Of a stretch of 13,378 bases of DNA, positions 1 to 8,379 are shown piece by piece. The notes below the pieces were generated by a model. That model did no database searches, was not told where the DNA came from, and was given only the letters and a program-made list of their open reading frames with translations. Made by a program: the position numbers and the translations under genes. Source of the stretch: an uncultured Clostridia bacterium (GTDB lineage Bacteria > Bacillota > Clostridia > Christensenellales > UBA1242); the NCBI GenBank assembly GCA_944377765.1, contig CALWFX010000071.1, positions 1 to 13,378 on the forward strand. Reading direction: 5' to 3'. Numbering within the stretch: the stretch's first letter is position 1; the number at the start of each line of letters is the position of its first letter.

Positions 1-47
1 AAAACTTTTCTTTATTATTAATTTCTAAACTATATGGTGTTTATTAT

Positions 48-1652
48 TTAATTTTTCTTTATCATTTCTGTAACATTTAATGGTTTTGCAATAACTATTG
101 TTCCATTTGGTGTTTTGCCAGTTGCAAAAACTGTATTCCAAAATTCATAATTGTTTTTGCCTCCAAATACCGTTGCTGCCATAGAACGATCTCTCCAAAT
201 AGGCATATTTCTTAAGTTAATAACAAAAGTTCTTATATTATCCCATAAAACATCTGAAAATTTTTGTTGTAATAAATTTTCCCTGTCATACATTACACCA
301 GAATATGCAAAATGATTATTTATCAATAATTCAATATATTTTAACCAGTTATACATTATTTCTTCTTTAAATAATCTATACGCAATAAGATGATCATCTG
401 GAATTGAATCACCTTTTCCAGCGACAATACTATTTTCTATTCTATATGTACCAATACTGTCATCATATTTATCAATTAAAATTTCTTCAGCTAAAATATT
501 ACATAAATGAATTGCTTGTTCTCTTTCAAGCATTCTAGGATTTAAGCCTTCATCTAATTTATAATCCATTGGAGTTGTTAATATAGTTTTCGAATTTATA
601 AATCTTGATAAAAATGTTTTTTCAAAAGTGCTATAAGATAAAGGTAATTCATTGCCTCTTCCTTCAAAGTTAATATATGATTGAAGCTTATTTTCATTTG
701 TTCTTGTTATTGTATTTTTTTGACTATTAATAATATATAGCTTTACATTGCCTTTTTCACCTTTAAAATAATCAACCAATTTTTGTTCAGAAAAAGATAA
801 ATCATCTTCATTAAGATTATTTTCTTCTCTGTATCTTTGAATTCTACTAGCATATAAAGAATCATGTAATTGTCTTACTATTGCTTTATCAAATGCTATT
901 TGTTTTAATTGCTTTCCAGCATTTAAATTTGTGGTCATTAATTTATCAAAATCTGAATCAATAAATAAACGTACAACAATTTTTGTTACTCCCAACATAA
1001 TTTGTGCAACTGTTTTATGTTGTCCATCAAAGATTTTAATTTTATTATCATCAATTCTTGCCAAACTTATCTGCAACTGTGGGTTAGGTTTATAAAATTC
1101 TTTTATTAGTAAATTTACAGATTTATTTAACCCTCTTGGATTTAAATCATCATCATGATACAAATATTCAAGAGGAACTTCGATAAATGCAGTTTTTTCT
1201 CCAGATAAAACATCTGTGTAAATAGTAGCCTTTTTTATTTCTGTATCCCCAATTTCATCAAAAGAATATATTAAATTGTTATCTTCAATCTTATACTTAA
1301 AATTATATTTTGATCCATTAAACCTTTTTAAAACATGTTTTAAAGATGCTGTTTCACCATTATTTTCTGCTTCTTGTATTATTTTTTCGAGCTTTAATAT
1401 CTTTTTTGCAACAATTAAATCTGCATCTTGTTTTGTTTTATTACAATGTTCATGTGTAATAGCAAAATTTATTATTTCATCTTTTCCGTTGTTTGCTAAT
1501 GGTTTTATATGGTCAATATTTGTATTATTTAAATCTATATCAATTTCTTGTTCGCAAATGAAACATTTATGATTTTGAATATTCCACAATTTTCGACTTA
1601 ATTCATCATATTCTTTTTTACTTAAAGAATCCAAATATTTTGAATTACCCAT
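48..1652 (-). CDS. HNH endonuclease fused to a ParB/DGQHR-like domain, putative defence nuclease
   Basis: A 534-residue protein. Seen in the sequence: an N-terminal HNH/His-Me finger nuclease (about residues 25-75) with Cys30-x2-Cys33, Asp47-His48 in 'DHIKPL', Asn62, and a second metal pair His67-x2-Cys70 followed by Asn71. A middle domain (about 140-235) carries 'IEVPLEYL' and the core 'IFDGQHKTVAQIMLG' with DGQHK at 209-213, the signature of ParB/sulfiredoxin-fold DGQHR (DndB) and DUF262 DGQQR families. Residues 250-534 are mostly predicted helix with no motif I recognise. Family knowledge: GmrSD and SspE pair such a nucleotide-using DGQ domain with an HNH nuclease to attack modified DNA, but there the DGQ domain comes first. 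Start: ATG with a strong AAGGGGG site (1662-1668), 18 bases after the protease gene. Last gene of the hsd operon; no signal peptide. A role in restriction is inferred; a homing-type or regulatory role is not excluded. Confidence 0.82.
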   Translation of the reverse strand: MGNSKYLDSLSKKEYDELSRKLWNIQNHKCFICEQEIDIDLNNTNIDHIKPLANNGKDEIINFAITHEHCNKTKQDADLIVAKKILKLEKIIQEAENNGETASLKHVLKRFNGSKYNFKYKIEDNNLIYSFDEIGDTEIKKATIYTDVLSGEKTAFIEVPLEYLYHDDDLNPRGLNKSVNLLIKEFYKPNPQLQISLARIDDNKIKIFDGQHKTVAQIMLGVTKIVVRLFIDSDFDKLMTTNLNAGKQLKQIAFDKAIVRQLHDSLYASRIQRYREENNLNEDDLSFSEQKLVDYFKGEKGNVKLYIINSQKNTITRTNENKLQSYINFEGRGNELPLSYSTFEKTFLSRFINSKTILTTPMDYKLDEGLNPRMLEREQAIHLCNILAEEILIDKYDDSIGTYRIENSIVAGKGDSIPDDHLIAYRLFKEEIMYNWLKYIELLINNHFAYSGVMYDRENLLQQKFSDVLWDNIRTFVINLRNMPIWRDRSMAATVFGGKNNYEFWNTVFATGKTPNGTIVIAKPLNVTEMIKKN

Positions 1653-1670
1653 TTAAAATTTCCCCCTTTA

Positions 1671-2246
1671 TTAATATAAATTTATATTTAATAAATTTAA
1701 TGTTCTTAATCTATATCGTAAAGCCGTTTCTGAAACTCCGTATCGTTTTGTTAAATCTTTACAAATAATTGCCCATATTTGATAATTGCTTTTAGTTATG
1801 CTAAATGGAATTGAATAAAAACCTTTGGTTAAACGGTATAAAATGCTTTTAACTGCTTTAATTACTTTTTCTTCTGGCATAAGTAAACAAGTAGCAAAAT
1901 AATCAGCATCATATTCCATAGGTTCTTTATTTAAACACTCTTCATTTACTTGTTTATCAAATTCTGCATGTTTTAGTTCGTGGTTTAAAAAATAATGTCC
2001 TAATTCATGTGCAATGGTAAAATTTTTTCTGCCGATATTATTCATATTTGAATTTATCATAATATACTTTTGCTCGTTTGGTGCTTTGGTAAAAACTCCA
2101 GCAAATTTTGTTTCGTCTGCTTCAATTTCTCTATATTTGATATTTTCACCTTTTAAAATATTTTCAAATTGCTTATATGCTCCACCTTTTGACACATACT
2201 TTAACAAAACTTGATTTGCAATATCTTCTATGTTACTTCTTATCAT
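1671..2246 (-). CDS. ImmA/IrrE family metallo-endopeptidase
   Basis: A cytoplasmic zinc peptidase of about 191 residues. Seen: the HExxH motif in 'FTIAHELGHYFLNHE' (His80, Glu81, His84) and the downstream third-ligand block 'MEYDADYFATCLLMP' (Glu111), which is the ExxA(N/D)xFAxxLLMP pattern of ImmA/IrrE. The C-terminus 'YGVSETALRYRLRTLNLL' is the usual helical tail of the family. Family knowledge: ImmA of ICEBs1 cleaves the ImmR repressor and IrrE of Deinococcus cleaves DdrO, so such enzymes typically relieve repression after stress. No partner repressor with a helix-turn-helix lies next to it here, which is odd. The first ATG in frame is at 2264, overlapping hsdS by 32 bases, but it has no ribosome site. 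I prefer the ATG at 2246, which has GGA eight bases upstream, fits homologue starts and overlaps hsdS by 14 bases. Probably translated by coupling to hsdS. Confidence 0.9.
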   Translation of the reverse strand: MIRSNIEDIANQVLLKYVSKGGAYKQFENILKGENIKYREIEADETKFAGVFTKAPNEQKYIMINSNMNNIGRKNFTIAHELGHYFLNHELKHAEFDKQVNEECLNKEPMEYDADYFATCLLMPEEKVIKAVKSILYRLTKGFYSIPFSITKSNYQIWAIICKDLTKRYGVSETALRYRLRTLNLLNINLY

Positions 2247-3519
2247 CTTCATCCATCGCATCATATATTTTTTTCAAAATCTCATCGTCAGCTTCACCAC
2301 GAGCAGCATAACCTTGCATTTGTTTCCATTGATTAAATTTGTCAAATCTTTTTGGACTTACAAACTTTTCAACTTCTTCATTCTCATCTTTAAATGTTAC
2401 TTGACCATTCATAAGAAGTGGCAACAAGAAATCTCGAAGGGATGATAATTCTTGGTTTTCCTCTTCATTCATTTCTATTAAATTTAATATTTTATTAAAA
2501 ATATGATATATTTTTGTGTCCAATGGCTTTAATATTTCAATATTTTCTACATCACCCTTTGTGATGAATTTAACAATAGAACCATTTGACCCTGCTTTTA
2601 ACTTTGCAACAAGTTTTGTCGTAGCCATGTATAAAACACCATAATAAACATCATTATTCGGAATTAATACATAAGTCCTTTGATATGCATTAAATTTACC
2701 ACTAAAATGTTTTACATTAAAATCACCATTTCCAGCCAATAAAATAGATTTCCCATTAAATGCATATTGATTACATCTTAAAACTTCTTGTGAACAAGTA
2801 AAAAACTTATATTTCCCATCTTCAGAAGAAAAATTTGCATCTTCTTTTCCTGTTTGAACATTTAATAAATCTTTAACTTTTACAACTTTCCAACCTTCAG
2901 GAATTTCTCGTTTTAATTGTTCATTATAAACCATTTTGCCACCTGATGATTTATAAGGTTTGCCTTCTTCATTCGGAAATTCAAATTGCAAAAACCAATA
3001 ATCATAAATCGTTTTTGCCAGTTCTTCAAGTTGTGTGTTGATTTTACTATTTATTATAATTTTTTTGTATAAATTTACAAATAATGTTCCAATATCTATT
3101 TGATGTTTTAATTCAACAATAGGGAAATCCATTATATGATTCTTATCCCCTCTAGGCATCTTTGACCCCTTAGAACCAGACATCATATATTTAAAAAATA
3201 GATTTTGACATAATAGTGAATATAGATAATTTTGATTTAATTTACCTTTGTTGCGAATACATAAAACATCATTACTACAACCTCCATCAAAAGTAGCTAA
3301 CCAAATTTTCTTAAAATATGGTCTTATATTTCCTATAAGAATATCCCCTTTTCTAAAATGTGTACATATTCCTTTTAATGGAATATATTCAGCGGCTGTA
3401 ATTCCTCTATAACTCGGAAGCATATTATCAACACTAATATAATTTTTTTTATTTAATGTAAAAACATCTATTTTATCTTCAACATAAAAAGCATAGTCTG
3501 AAAGTCTATTTATTTTCAT
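2233..3519 (-). CDS. hsdS: Type I restriction-modification system specificity subunit S
   Basis: A 428-residue DNA-recognition subunit that directs HsdM2 and HsdR to the bipartite target. Two-part layout is visible. A first target-recognition domain (about 1-135) contains 'FRKGDILIGNIRPYFKK'. A central conserved helix region (about 140-205) contains 'NTQLEELAKTIYDYWFLQF'. A second target-recognition domain starts with 'REIPEGWKVVKVKDL' (about 204-330). A distal helix region (about 335-376) contains 'NQELSSLRDFLLPLLMNGQV'. An extra acidic tail of about 50 residues follows and ends '...YDAMDEDDKK'. Length is normal for a two-domain HsdS. Start ATG has an AAGGAG site (3527-3532) and overlaps the end of hsdM by 14 bases. 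An A8 run on the coding strand lies at codons 24-26. No second hsdS fragment or recombinase is in the window, so shuffling of specificity domains is not evident. The target sequence cannot be read from the protein. Confidence 0.97.
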   Translation of the reverse strand: MKINRLSDYAFYVEDKIDVFTLNKKNYISVDNMLPSYRGITAAEYIPLKGICTHFRKGDILIGNIRPYFKKIWLATFDGGCSNDVLCIRNKGKLNQNYLYSLLCQNLFFKYMMSGSKGSKMPRGDKNHIMDFPIVELKHQIDIGTLFVNLYKKIIINSKINTQLEELAKTIYDYWFLQFEFPNEEGKPYKSSGGKMVYNEQLKREIPEGWKVVKVKDLLNVQTGKEDANFSSEDGKYKFFTCSQEVLRCNQYAFNGKSILLAGNGDFNVKHFSGKFNAYQRTYVLIPNNDVYYGVLYMATTKLVAKLKAGSNGSIVKFITKGDVENIEILKPLDTKIYHIFNKILNLIEMNEEENQELSSLRDFLLPLLMNGQVTFKDENEEVEKFVSPKRFDKFNQWKQMQGYAARGEADDEILKKIYDAMDEDDKK

Positions 3520-5170
3520 ATTTTAACTCCTTGAGACTTTTCTTTATCTCATCTTCAAGAGTTTTATTTTCTGCAAACAAGTTATTAAGGTTATTTGTGA
3601 AATCTTGAATTTTTGCGTCAAATTCTTCTTGTGTTAATTTTACATACTCAATTTTTACATCAAAGTATTGACCAGCTGAAAATGAATAGTTTTTCTCTTT
3701 TATTTGATCATAAGAAACAGAAACACTAAAATCTTCTTCTACGATGTGATCTGTGAAAGTTTTGACAATCTTATCAAGTTCTGCATCACTTAAAACTGTT
3801 TTTTGATTTTTGCCAACTTTTACTTTTTCACCTAATTTTGAAGCATCAACAAGCAAGACATCTCCATTATTATTTGTTTTATCTATAAATAAAACAGAAA
3901 CATTTGTGCCTGTGTTGGCAAATATATTTGATGGCATTGAAACAACACCTCGAAGCCAATGATTATCAACTATATGTTCACGAATTTTCTTTTCAATCCC
4001 TGATTGTGCAGTTAAAAATCCCGTAGGAACAACTATTGCCGCTTTACCACCATCTTTAAGAGAATACAAGATGTGTTGAATAAAGCAAAGATAAATTGCC
4101 ATAGATTCTTTTTTTGTATTAGGTACTTTAGGAACTCCAGCAAAAAATCTAGAAGTGCTTTTCCAATTTGTTTCAATTTCATCTCTTGTTGAAGAAAAAT
4201 CTGTTTTAAATGGTGGATTTGATGTTATAAAATCAAATTGTTTTAAACCAGAAGAATCGTCTCCAGTTCTTTTAAAATGCGCTGGATGGGTTAATGTATC
4301 ACCTTCTATGATATTTTTTAAAGATTCTTTAAGTCCATTTAAAAGCATATTGATTCGTAAAAATCTTGAAGATTTTTGAGAAATATCTTGAGTGTAAACT
4401 CTTGCTTTATTCCCAAATTTACCATCTCCAAGTTCATTTGCTAAATGTAAAATTAACGAGCCGGAGCCAGCACTTGGATCATATATTTCATATAATTTAT
4501 CTTCAATAGGTGCCATATGAACGAGAATTTTTGCAATAGCACTAGATAAAGCTTGTGGTGTAAAATATTCTGCATATGTTCCACTAGCCACATTATAATT
4601 TTGAATAAGATATTCAAAAATAGTGCTATAGAAATCATAACTACCTTCAACAGTTTCACCAAAATCAAACCTATCAGTTGTTATATATGAAAAAATATTT
4701 TTTACAAAAGAATTTCTTTTTGCAGGTGGCACTAACTCACTAATTTTTGTAAATAATGGCTTGTATTCACCTTCGGCTGTTTCAATACTAAAATCTGCAT
4801 TCTTAGGATAATTTGATATTCTTTCAAGTGCATCGTCAAATTGTTTATAAAAAGTGTCTTCTCCAATATGCCCTACTAAATATTCAATAGTATCTTCATA
4901 AGCAAAAGCAACATCTTGTGAATGTTTATCGTAAAAAGCATCTAAATAATTATTTTTATTTTTTACTATATCTTCGATTGGCATGCCTGTATCTTTGGAA
5001 AACTTTTTTAAATTTGCAATAAATTTATCATTTAAAAATTTATATAAGAAAACTGAAGTAACGATAATTTCTTCTGATGCTGTGTTTGAAAGACCATTTG
5101 TGTTGCAAAGGCCTTGTAAATTATCAATAATACTTTTTATATTCTTTTCTAACTCAACATAATTTGTCAT
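3506..5170 (-). CDS. hsdM: Type I restriction-modification system methyltransferase subunit M
   Basis: A 554-residue N6-adenine DNA methyltransferase; with HsdS it methylates the host target site and with HsdR forms the restriction complex. Seen: an N-terminal HsdM helical domain (about 1-145); 'GTYAEYFTPQALSSAI' (197-212), the usual lead-in to the catalytic fold; SAM-binding motif I 'DPSAGSGSL' (231-239); and catalytic motif IV 'NPPF' (318-321), the N6-adenine (D/N)PPF signature. The C-terminal part after about 480 is rich in charged helix, as usual for the family. Both key motifs are intact, so the enzyme should be active. The ribosome site AGGAG (5178-5182) overlaps the TAG stop of hsdR, leaving 10 bases between the two reading frames, so translation is probably coupled. 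Overlaps hsdS by 14 bases. Confidence 0.98.
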   Translation of the reverse strand: MTNYVELEKNIKSIIDNLQGLCNTNGLSNTASEEIIVTSVFLYKFLNDKFIANLKKFSKDTGMPIEDIVKNKNNYLDAFYDKHSQDVAFAYEDTIEYLVGHIGEDTFYKQFDDALERISNYPKNADFSIETAEGEYKPLFTKISELVPPAKRNSFVKNIFSYITTDRFDFGETVEGSYDFYSTIFEYLIQNYNVASGTYAEYFTPQALSSAIAKILVHMAPIEDKLYEIYDPSAGSGSLILHLANELGDGKFGNKARVYTQDISQKSSRFLRINMLLNGLKESLKNIIEGDTLTHPAHFKRTGDDSSGLKQFDFITSNPPFKTDFSSTRDEIETNWKSTSRFFAGVPKVPNTKKESMAIYLCFIQHILYSLKDGGKAAIVVPTGFLTAQSGIEKKIREHIVDNHWLRGVVSMPSNIFANTGTNVSVLFIDKTNNNGDVLLVDASKLGEKVKVGKNQKTVLSDAELDKIVKTFTDHIVEEDFSVSVSYDQIKEKNYSFSAGQYFDVKIEYVKLTQEEFDAKIQDFTNNLNNLFAENKTLEDEIKKSLKELKYENK

Positions 5171-5180
5171 TTAATTTCTC

Positions 5181-8100
5181 CTAAATACTTTCTTTATATA
5201 AAAGTAAATTTGTATATAAAATCTCTAATAAATCATCATAGTAATCTTTAATTTTACCATACAATCCATCACTCAATAACTTCATAGTAATTTTTGATTT
5301 TATTGAATCAACAAAACCTTTTTTACCTTGGACAATTAAAGCGTCATCATAAATTGTATCTTTTATTGTGTCGTAGACTATTATAAGAAAATTTTCTATT
5401 ATTGAACGATCAATATTTGTTTCTATAACACCATCACTAAGTGTTTTGACAAATCCATAACTTCCACCATAAGCCTTAGATAGCCTATCATTTTCATCAT
5501 TAATTCGCTTTGCTTCGTCATAAGCTTTCCTTAATTCGTCTGTAAGTTCATCAAGGCTGCTATATTCAAACATTTGTAATTTCGCAAAAATTTGTTTTAA
5601 TAAATCTTCAAGTTTTTGAACCTTAATATCTCTTTTATTTTTGTTCTTTTTAATTTCATTTTGAACATTTGTTATGCTTGTTTTAACTTTTTCAAACTCA
5701 TCATCAGTAAGTGCAAATTTTCCCAAATCAAGAATTGATATCTTCGTTTTTATAAATTCATAAATAACATTTACCACTTCATCATTGTTCATAATATCAA
5801 GAGTATCTATTGCCTGTGTAGTTAAATTCAAAAAAGAAATTCTGTCATTTATAGCTTTCAGATATTTGTTAACTCTATCATTATCTATCAATGCATAATA
5901 TTCTTCAGCTCTTGAAAGTTTAAATTCTACTGAACAATCTTTTATTGCTGTTAATAATTTCCTAATTTTTAACAATGCTTCTTTATTAAAATATTGCATC
6001 ATTTGAACAAATTGTTCAATATTATCTTGTGGAATAAATTGTTTTAATTCAGCAGAAAGTCTATCAAATTTTCTTTTTATATCATCTTTATCGACAACTA
6101 GCCCAGATAATGACACATCATCATCACTATCTGCATTCATATCTTCTTCAAGTTCCTTAATATAGGCATTTAATGTGTTATTATATTCTTTTTCAATATC
6201 CACAAAATCAACTATGTACCCATATTGATAAACTTTACCATTAGGACTTTTATAAGGTCTATTTACTCTCGAAATTGTTTGCAAAAGAGATTGTGCATGA
6301 GGCCCTCTTAATAAATACATTTTTTTTAATCTTTTAACATCATATCCTGTTGTTAACATATAATGAACAACAAGAATATCTGGAAAGCCATTTTCTCTGA
6401 AATTAATTTGATTTTGCTCATTAATTTCGTTTTGTATTGCATTGTTTTCACTATCTGAAATAACTAAGCCAGATTTTAATGAACTGTTTTTGCTAAACCA
6501 TTCGTGAACTAATTTTGCTTGATTGTTTGACCTGCAAACAATCATTCCACCAATTGTATCATCAGTATTTATAAGCCTAAATTGTTTAAAATCTCTTTCG
6601 ATATATTTACTGATACTTTCTACATAATCATTTGACTCATAAACATCTTTACTATCAAGATTTTTATTTTCTAATTCCAGATTTTCTCTTATCTCTGCCT
6701 TTGCTGTCGTATCTATTTGTTCTTTTTTTATACGAAGTGTATAACCATCTGCAATAGATTTATCATAAAAGTATTTATGTATATAATCGCCAAATTTAAG
6801 ATTCGACCTCTCTTTTTTTGTGAGTAGAGGAGTCCCAGTCATTGCAATATATATTCCGTTTGTATCACATGTCATTAAATTTTTAAAAAATTCGCCATGT
6901 AAATTATAAGAACGATGTGCTTCATCAACAAAGAAAATTCTTTGAACTTTAACATTATAAACATTTTCAACATGTGGCATTTTGGATTCTTCCATTAGTT
7001 TTTGAATGTTTACAATACAAATAGTCCCAACGCCATCATTTGAACTGTTTAATGGTCTTTTTAATTCTTTAGCAAATTCATATTTACTGTTTACATTAAT
7101 CACATTAAAACCGCGATTAGCAAATTCTGTGGTTGCTTGTTTCATTAAATCAAGTCTATCAACAATAAAATAAAATTTAGTACTTACATTCTTTTTTGCA
7201 AAAAAATCTTTGATAACACGAGTGGCAAAAGCACTTAGGGCTGTTTTCCCCGATCCTTGTGTATGCCAAATAATTCCATTCTTATCTTTTTCGCCAAGTC
7301 TTTTTATTATTGCACGAGTTGCAAAAAATTGTGGATACCTCATTATGTGCTTTTGTTTTATTGGTATTTCTTCATATTTATTTAATGTCTCATTATGTAT
7401 TCTTTTTATTTCTGTTAAAAACATAATTCCATAATGAAGCATATACATAAATCTTTCTTTATCATATAAAGAAGTAATAAATCTATTGCAGGGTGATAAG
7501 TCCGATAGATTTGTTTTGAATTCTGATGTATCTATTTCTTCTGGATCATATCCTCCATCTTTAACAATATATTTTATTGTTTCTTTATCAATATTTTTGA
7601 ATTTATACTTTGCATGATATTCTTTTATGTCTTCTCTAAAAAATGAAAAAGTTGTGTTTTGTCCATTCGGTGTAGTATAAAATGAACCTGCTTTTACTTC
7701 TTCGGCAATATCATCATCTGCTTCTTCATATTCCATATTATTAGAAAATGAAACAATTTGTATAAGATTAAAATATTTTTTATAATTATCATTTTTTAAT
7801 CTTTTGTTTATCATTCTTTCAAATTCAACTTGAATACCACCGGAATTATTAGGATGTTTAACTTCAAGAAAAGCAAGCGGAATTCCATTTATTAAAATAT
7901 TGATATCTGGTCTAAATGAACCTTCTTCACTACCTTCTTTAGTGCTAAATGGCAATTCATCAACAACAGCAAAATCGTTGTTTTCTATATTCTCAAAATC
8001 AATCAGTTTTGTTTTATATTCGACCGATGTTAATCTTTTATAAAATTCTTTACCTAAATCATTATATTTTATAAGAGAATGTATTTCATCTATTAATGAA

Positions 8101-8285
8101 GATATCTCTACAAGACTATAACTTCTTCCATTAATTCTTTCTATAGATGATTTAAAACGATCAACAAAAATTTTTGTATTAAAATCAATACTTGCGCCTT
8201 TTAACGATTGATATTCATAACCCAATCTTAAAAAGTGAATAGTTGCTGGAAATTTAACTCTCGTATCTTCATTAAAGTGTAACAT
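5181..8285 (-). CDS. hsdR: Type I restriction-modification system restriction subunit R
   Basis: A 1034-residue ATP-driven DNA translocase and endonuclease, near the usual 1000-1050 of the family. Domains in order: a PD-(D/E)xK nuclease with 'RPDINI' (Asp127) and 'LAFLEVKHP' (Glu141, Lys143); a Q-like motif 'RYPQFFA' (316-322); Walker A 'TQGSGKT' (342-348); motif Ia 'IVDRLDLMKQ' (374-383); DEAH box 'VDEAH' (453-457); motif III 'MTGTP' (482-486); and motif VI 'LLQTISRVNRPY' (667-678). A helical C-terminal region (about 740-1034) is expected to contact the methylase. All catalytic residues I looked for are present. Start ATG has AGGAG at 8291-8295, five bases away. It is the first gene of the operon, with an extended -10 promoter about 30 bases upstream. 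The gene order R-M-S puts nuclease before methylase, so expression timing on entry to a new host must rest on assembly or proteolysis. Confidence 0.98.
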   Translation of the reverse strand: MLHFNEDTRVKFPATIHFLRLGYEYQSLKGASIDFNTKIFVDRFKSSIERINGRSYSLVEISSLIDEIHSLIKYNDLGKEFYKRLTSVEYKTKLIDFENIENNDFAVVDELPFSTKEGSEEGSFRPDINILINGIPLAFLEVKHPNNSGGIQVEFERMINKRLKNDNYKKYFNLIQIVSFSNNMEYEEADDDIAEEVKAGSFYTTPNGQNTTFSFFREDIKEYHAKYKFKNIDKETIKYIVKDGGYDPEEIDTSEFKTNLSDLSPCNRFITSLYDKERFMYMLHYGIMFLTEIKRIHNETLNKYEEIPIKQKHIMRYPQFFATRAIIKRLGEKDKNGIIWHTQGSGKTALSAFATRVIKDFFAKKNVSTKFYFIVDRLDLMKQATTEFANRGFNVINVNSKYEFAKELKRPLNSSNDGVGTICIVNIQKLMEESKMPHVENVYNVKVQRIFFVDEAHRSYNLHGEFFKNLMTCDTNGIYIAMTGTPLLTKKERSNLKFGDYIHKYFYDKSIADGYTLRIKKEQIDTTAKAEIRENLELENKNLDSKDVYESNDYVESISKYIERDFKQFRLINTDDTIGGMIVCRSNNQAKLVHEWFSKNSSLKSGLVISDSENNAIQNEINEQNQINFRENGFPDILVVHYMLTTGYDVKRLKKMYLLRGPHAQSLLQTISRVNRPYKSPNGKVYQYGYIVDFVDIEKEYNNTLNAYIKELEEDMNADSDDDVSLSGLVVDKDDIKRKFDRLSAELKQFIPQDNIEQFVQMMQYFNKEALLKIRKLLTAIKDCSVEFKLSRAEEYYALIDNDRVNKYLKAINDRISFLNLTTQAIDTLDIMNNDEVVNVIYEFIKTKISILDLGKFALTDDEFEKVKTSITNVQNEIKKNKNKRDIKVQKLEDLLKQIFAKLQMFEYSSLDELTDELRKAYDEAKRINDENDRLSKAYGGSYGFVKTLSDGVIETNIDRSIIENFLIIVYDTIKDTIYDDALIVQGKKGFVDSIKSKITMKLLSDGLYGKIKDYYDDLLEILYTNLLLYKESI

Positions 8286-8288
8286 ATA

Positions 8289-8321
8289 CTCTCCTATTTC
8301 CTATCTCTTTTACTCATTATA
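8289..8321 (-). promoter_or_regulatory. Extended -10 promoter and ribosome site of the hsd operon
   Basis: On the minus strand TGTTATAAT reads as an extended -10 (TGnTATAAT) with TATAAT at 8316-8321. The -35 region 17 bases upstream (8339-8344, TATAAA) is poor, which fits an extended -10 promoter. The start would fall near 8309, giving a leader of about 24 bases that carries AGGAGAG (8289-8295) five bases before the hsdR ATG. Confidence 0.7.
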
Positions 8322-8379
8322 ACATAAAATTTTTTATTTTTATATAAAAACACAATTTTTATTTAAAATTCTATAAAAA

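Noticed and set aside
1..47. Terminator after the last operon gene
   Set aside because: The 47 bases beyond the stop codon show no convincing stem with a T tail; the operon may continue or end outside the window.
1276..1572. Plus-strand open frames within the HNH, hsd, Fic and protease genes
   Set aside because: They lie antisense to strongly supported genes, are rich in Phe, Ile and Ser as AT-rich shadows are, and have no ribosome site or known motif.
2233..3519. Inverted or duplicated hsdS segments that would allow specificity shuffling
   Set aside because: Only one hsdS is present, and I saw no second partial copy, no internal inverted repeat and no recombinase gene.
6320..6327. A8 run on the coding strand inside hsdR as a possible phase-variation site
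   Set aside because: It lies deep in the gene within Lys codons in an AT-rich genome, where such runs are expected by chance.
8286..8379. Intrinsic terminator between fic and hsdR
   Set aside because: Only weak A/T pairings are seen, without a GC-containing stem, so I did not call a terminator and treat read-through as possible.
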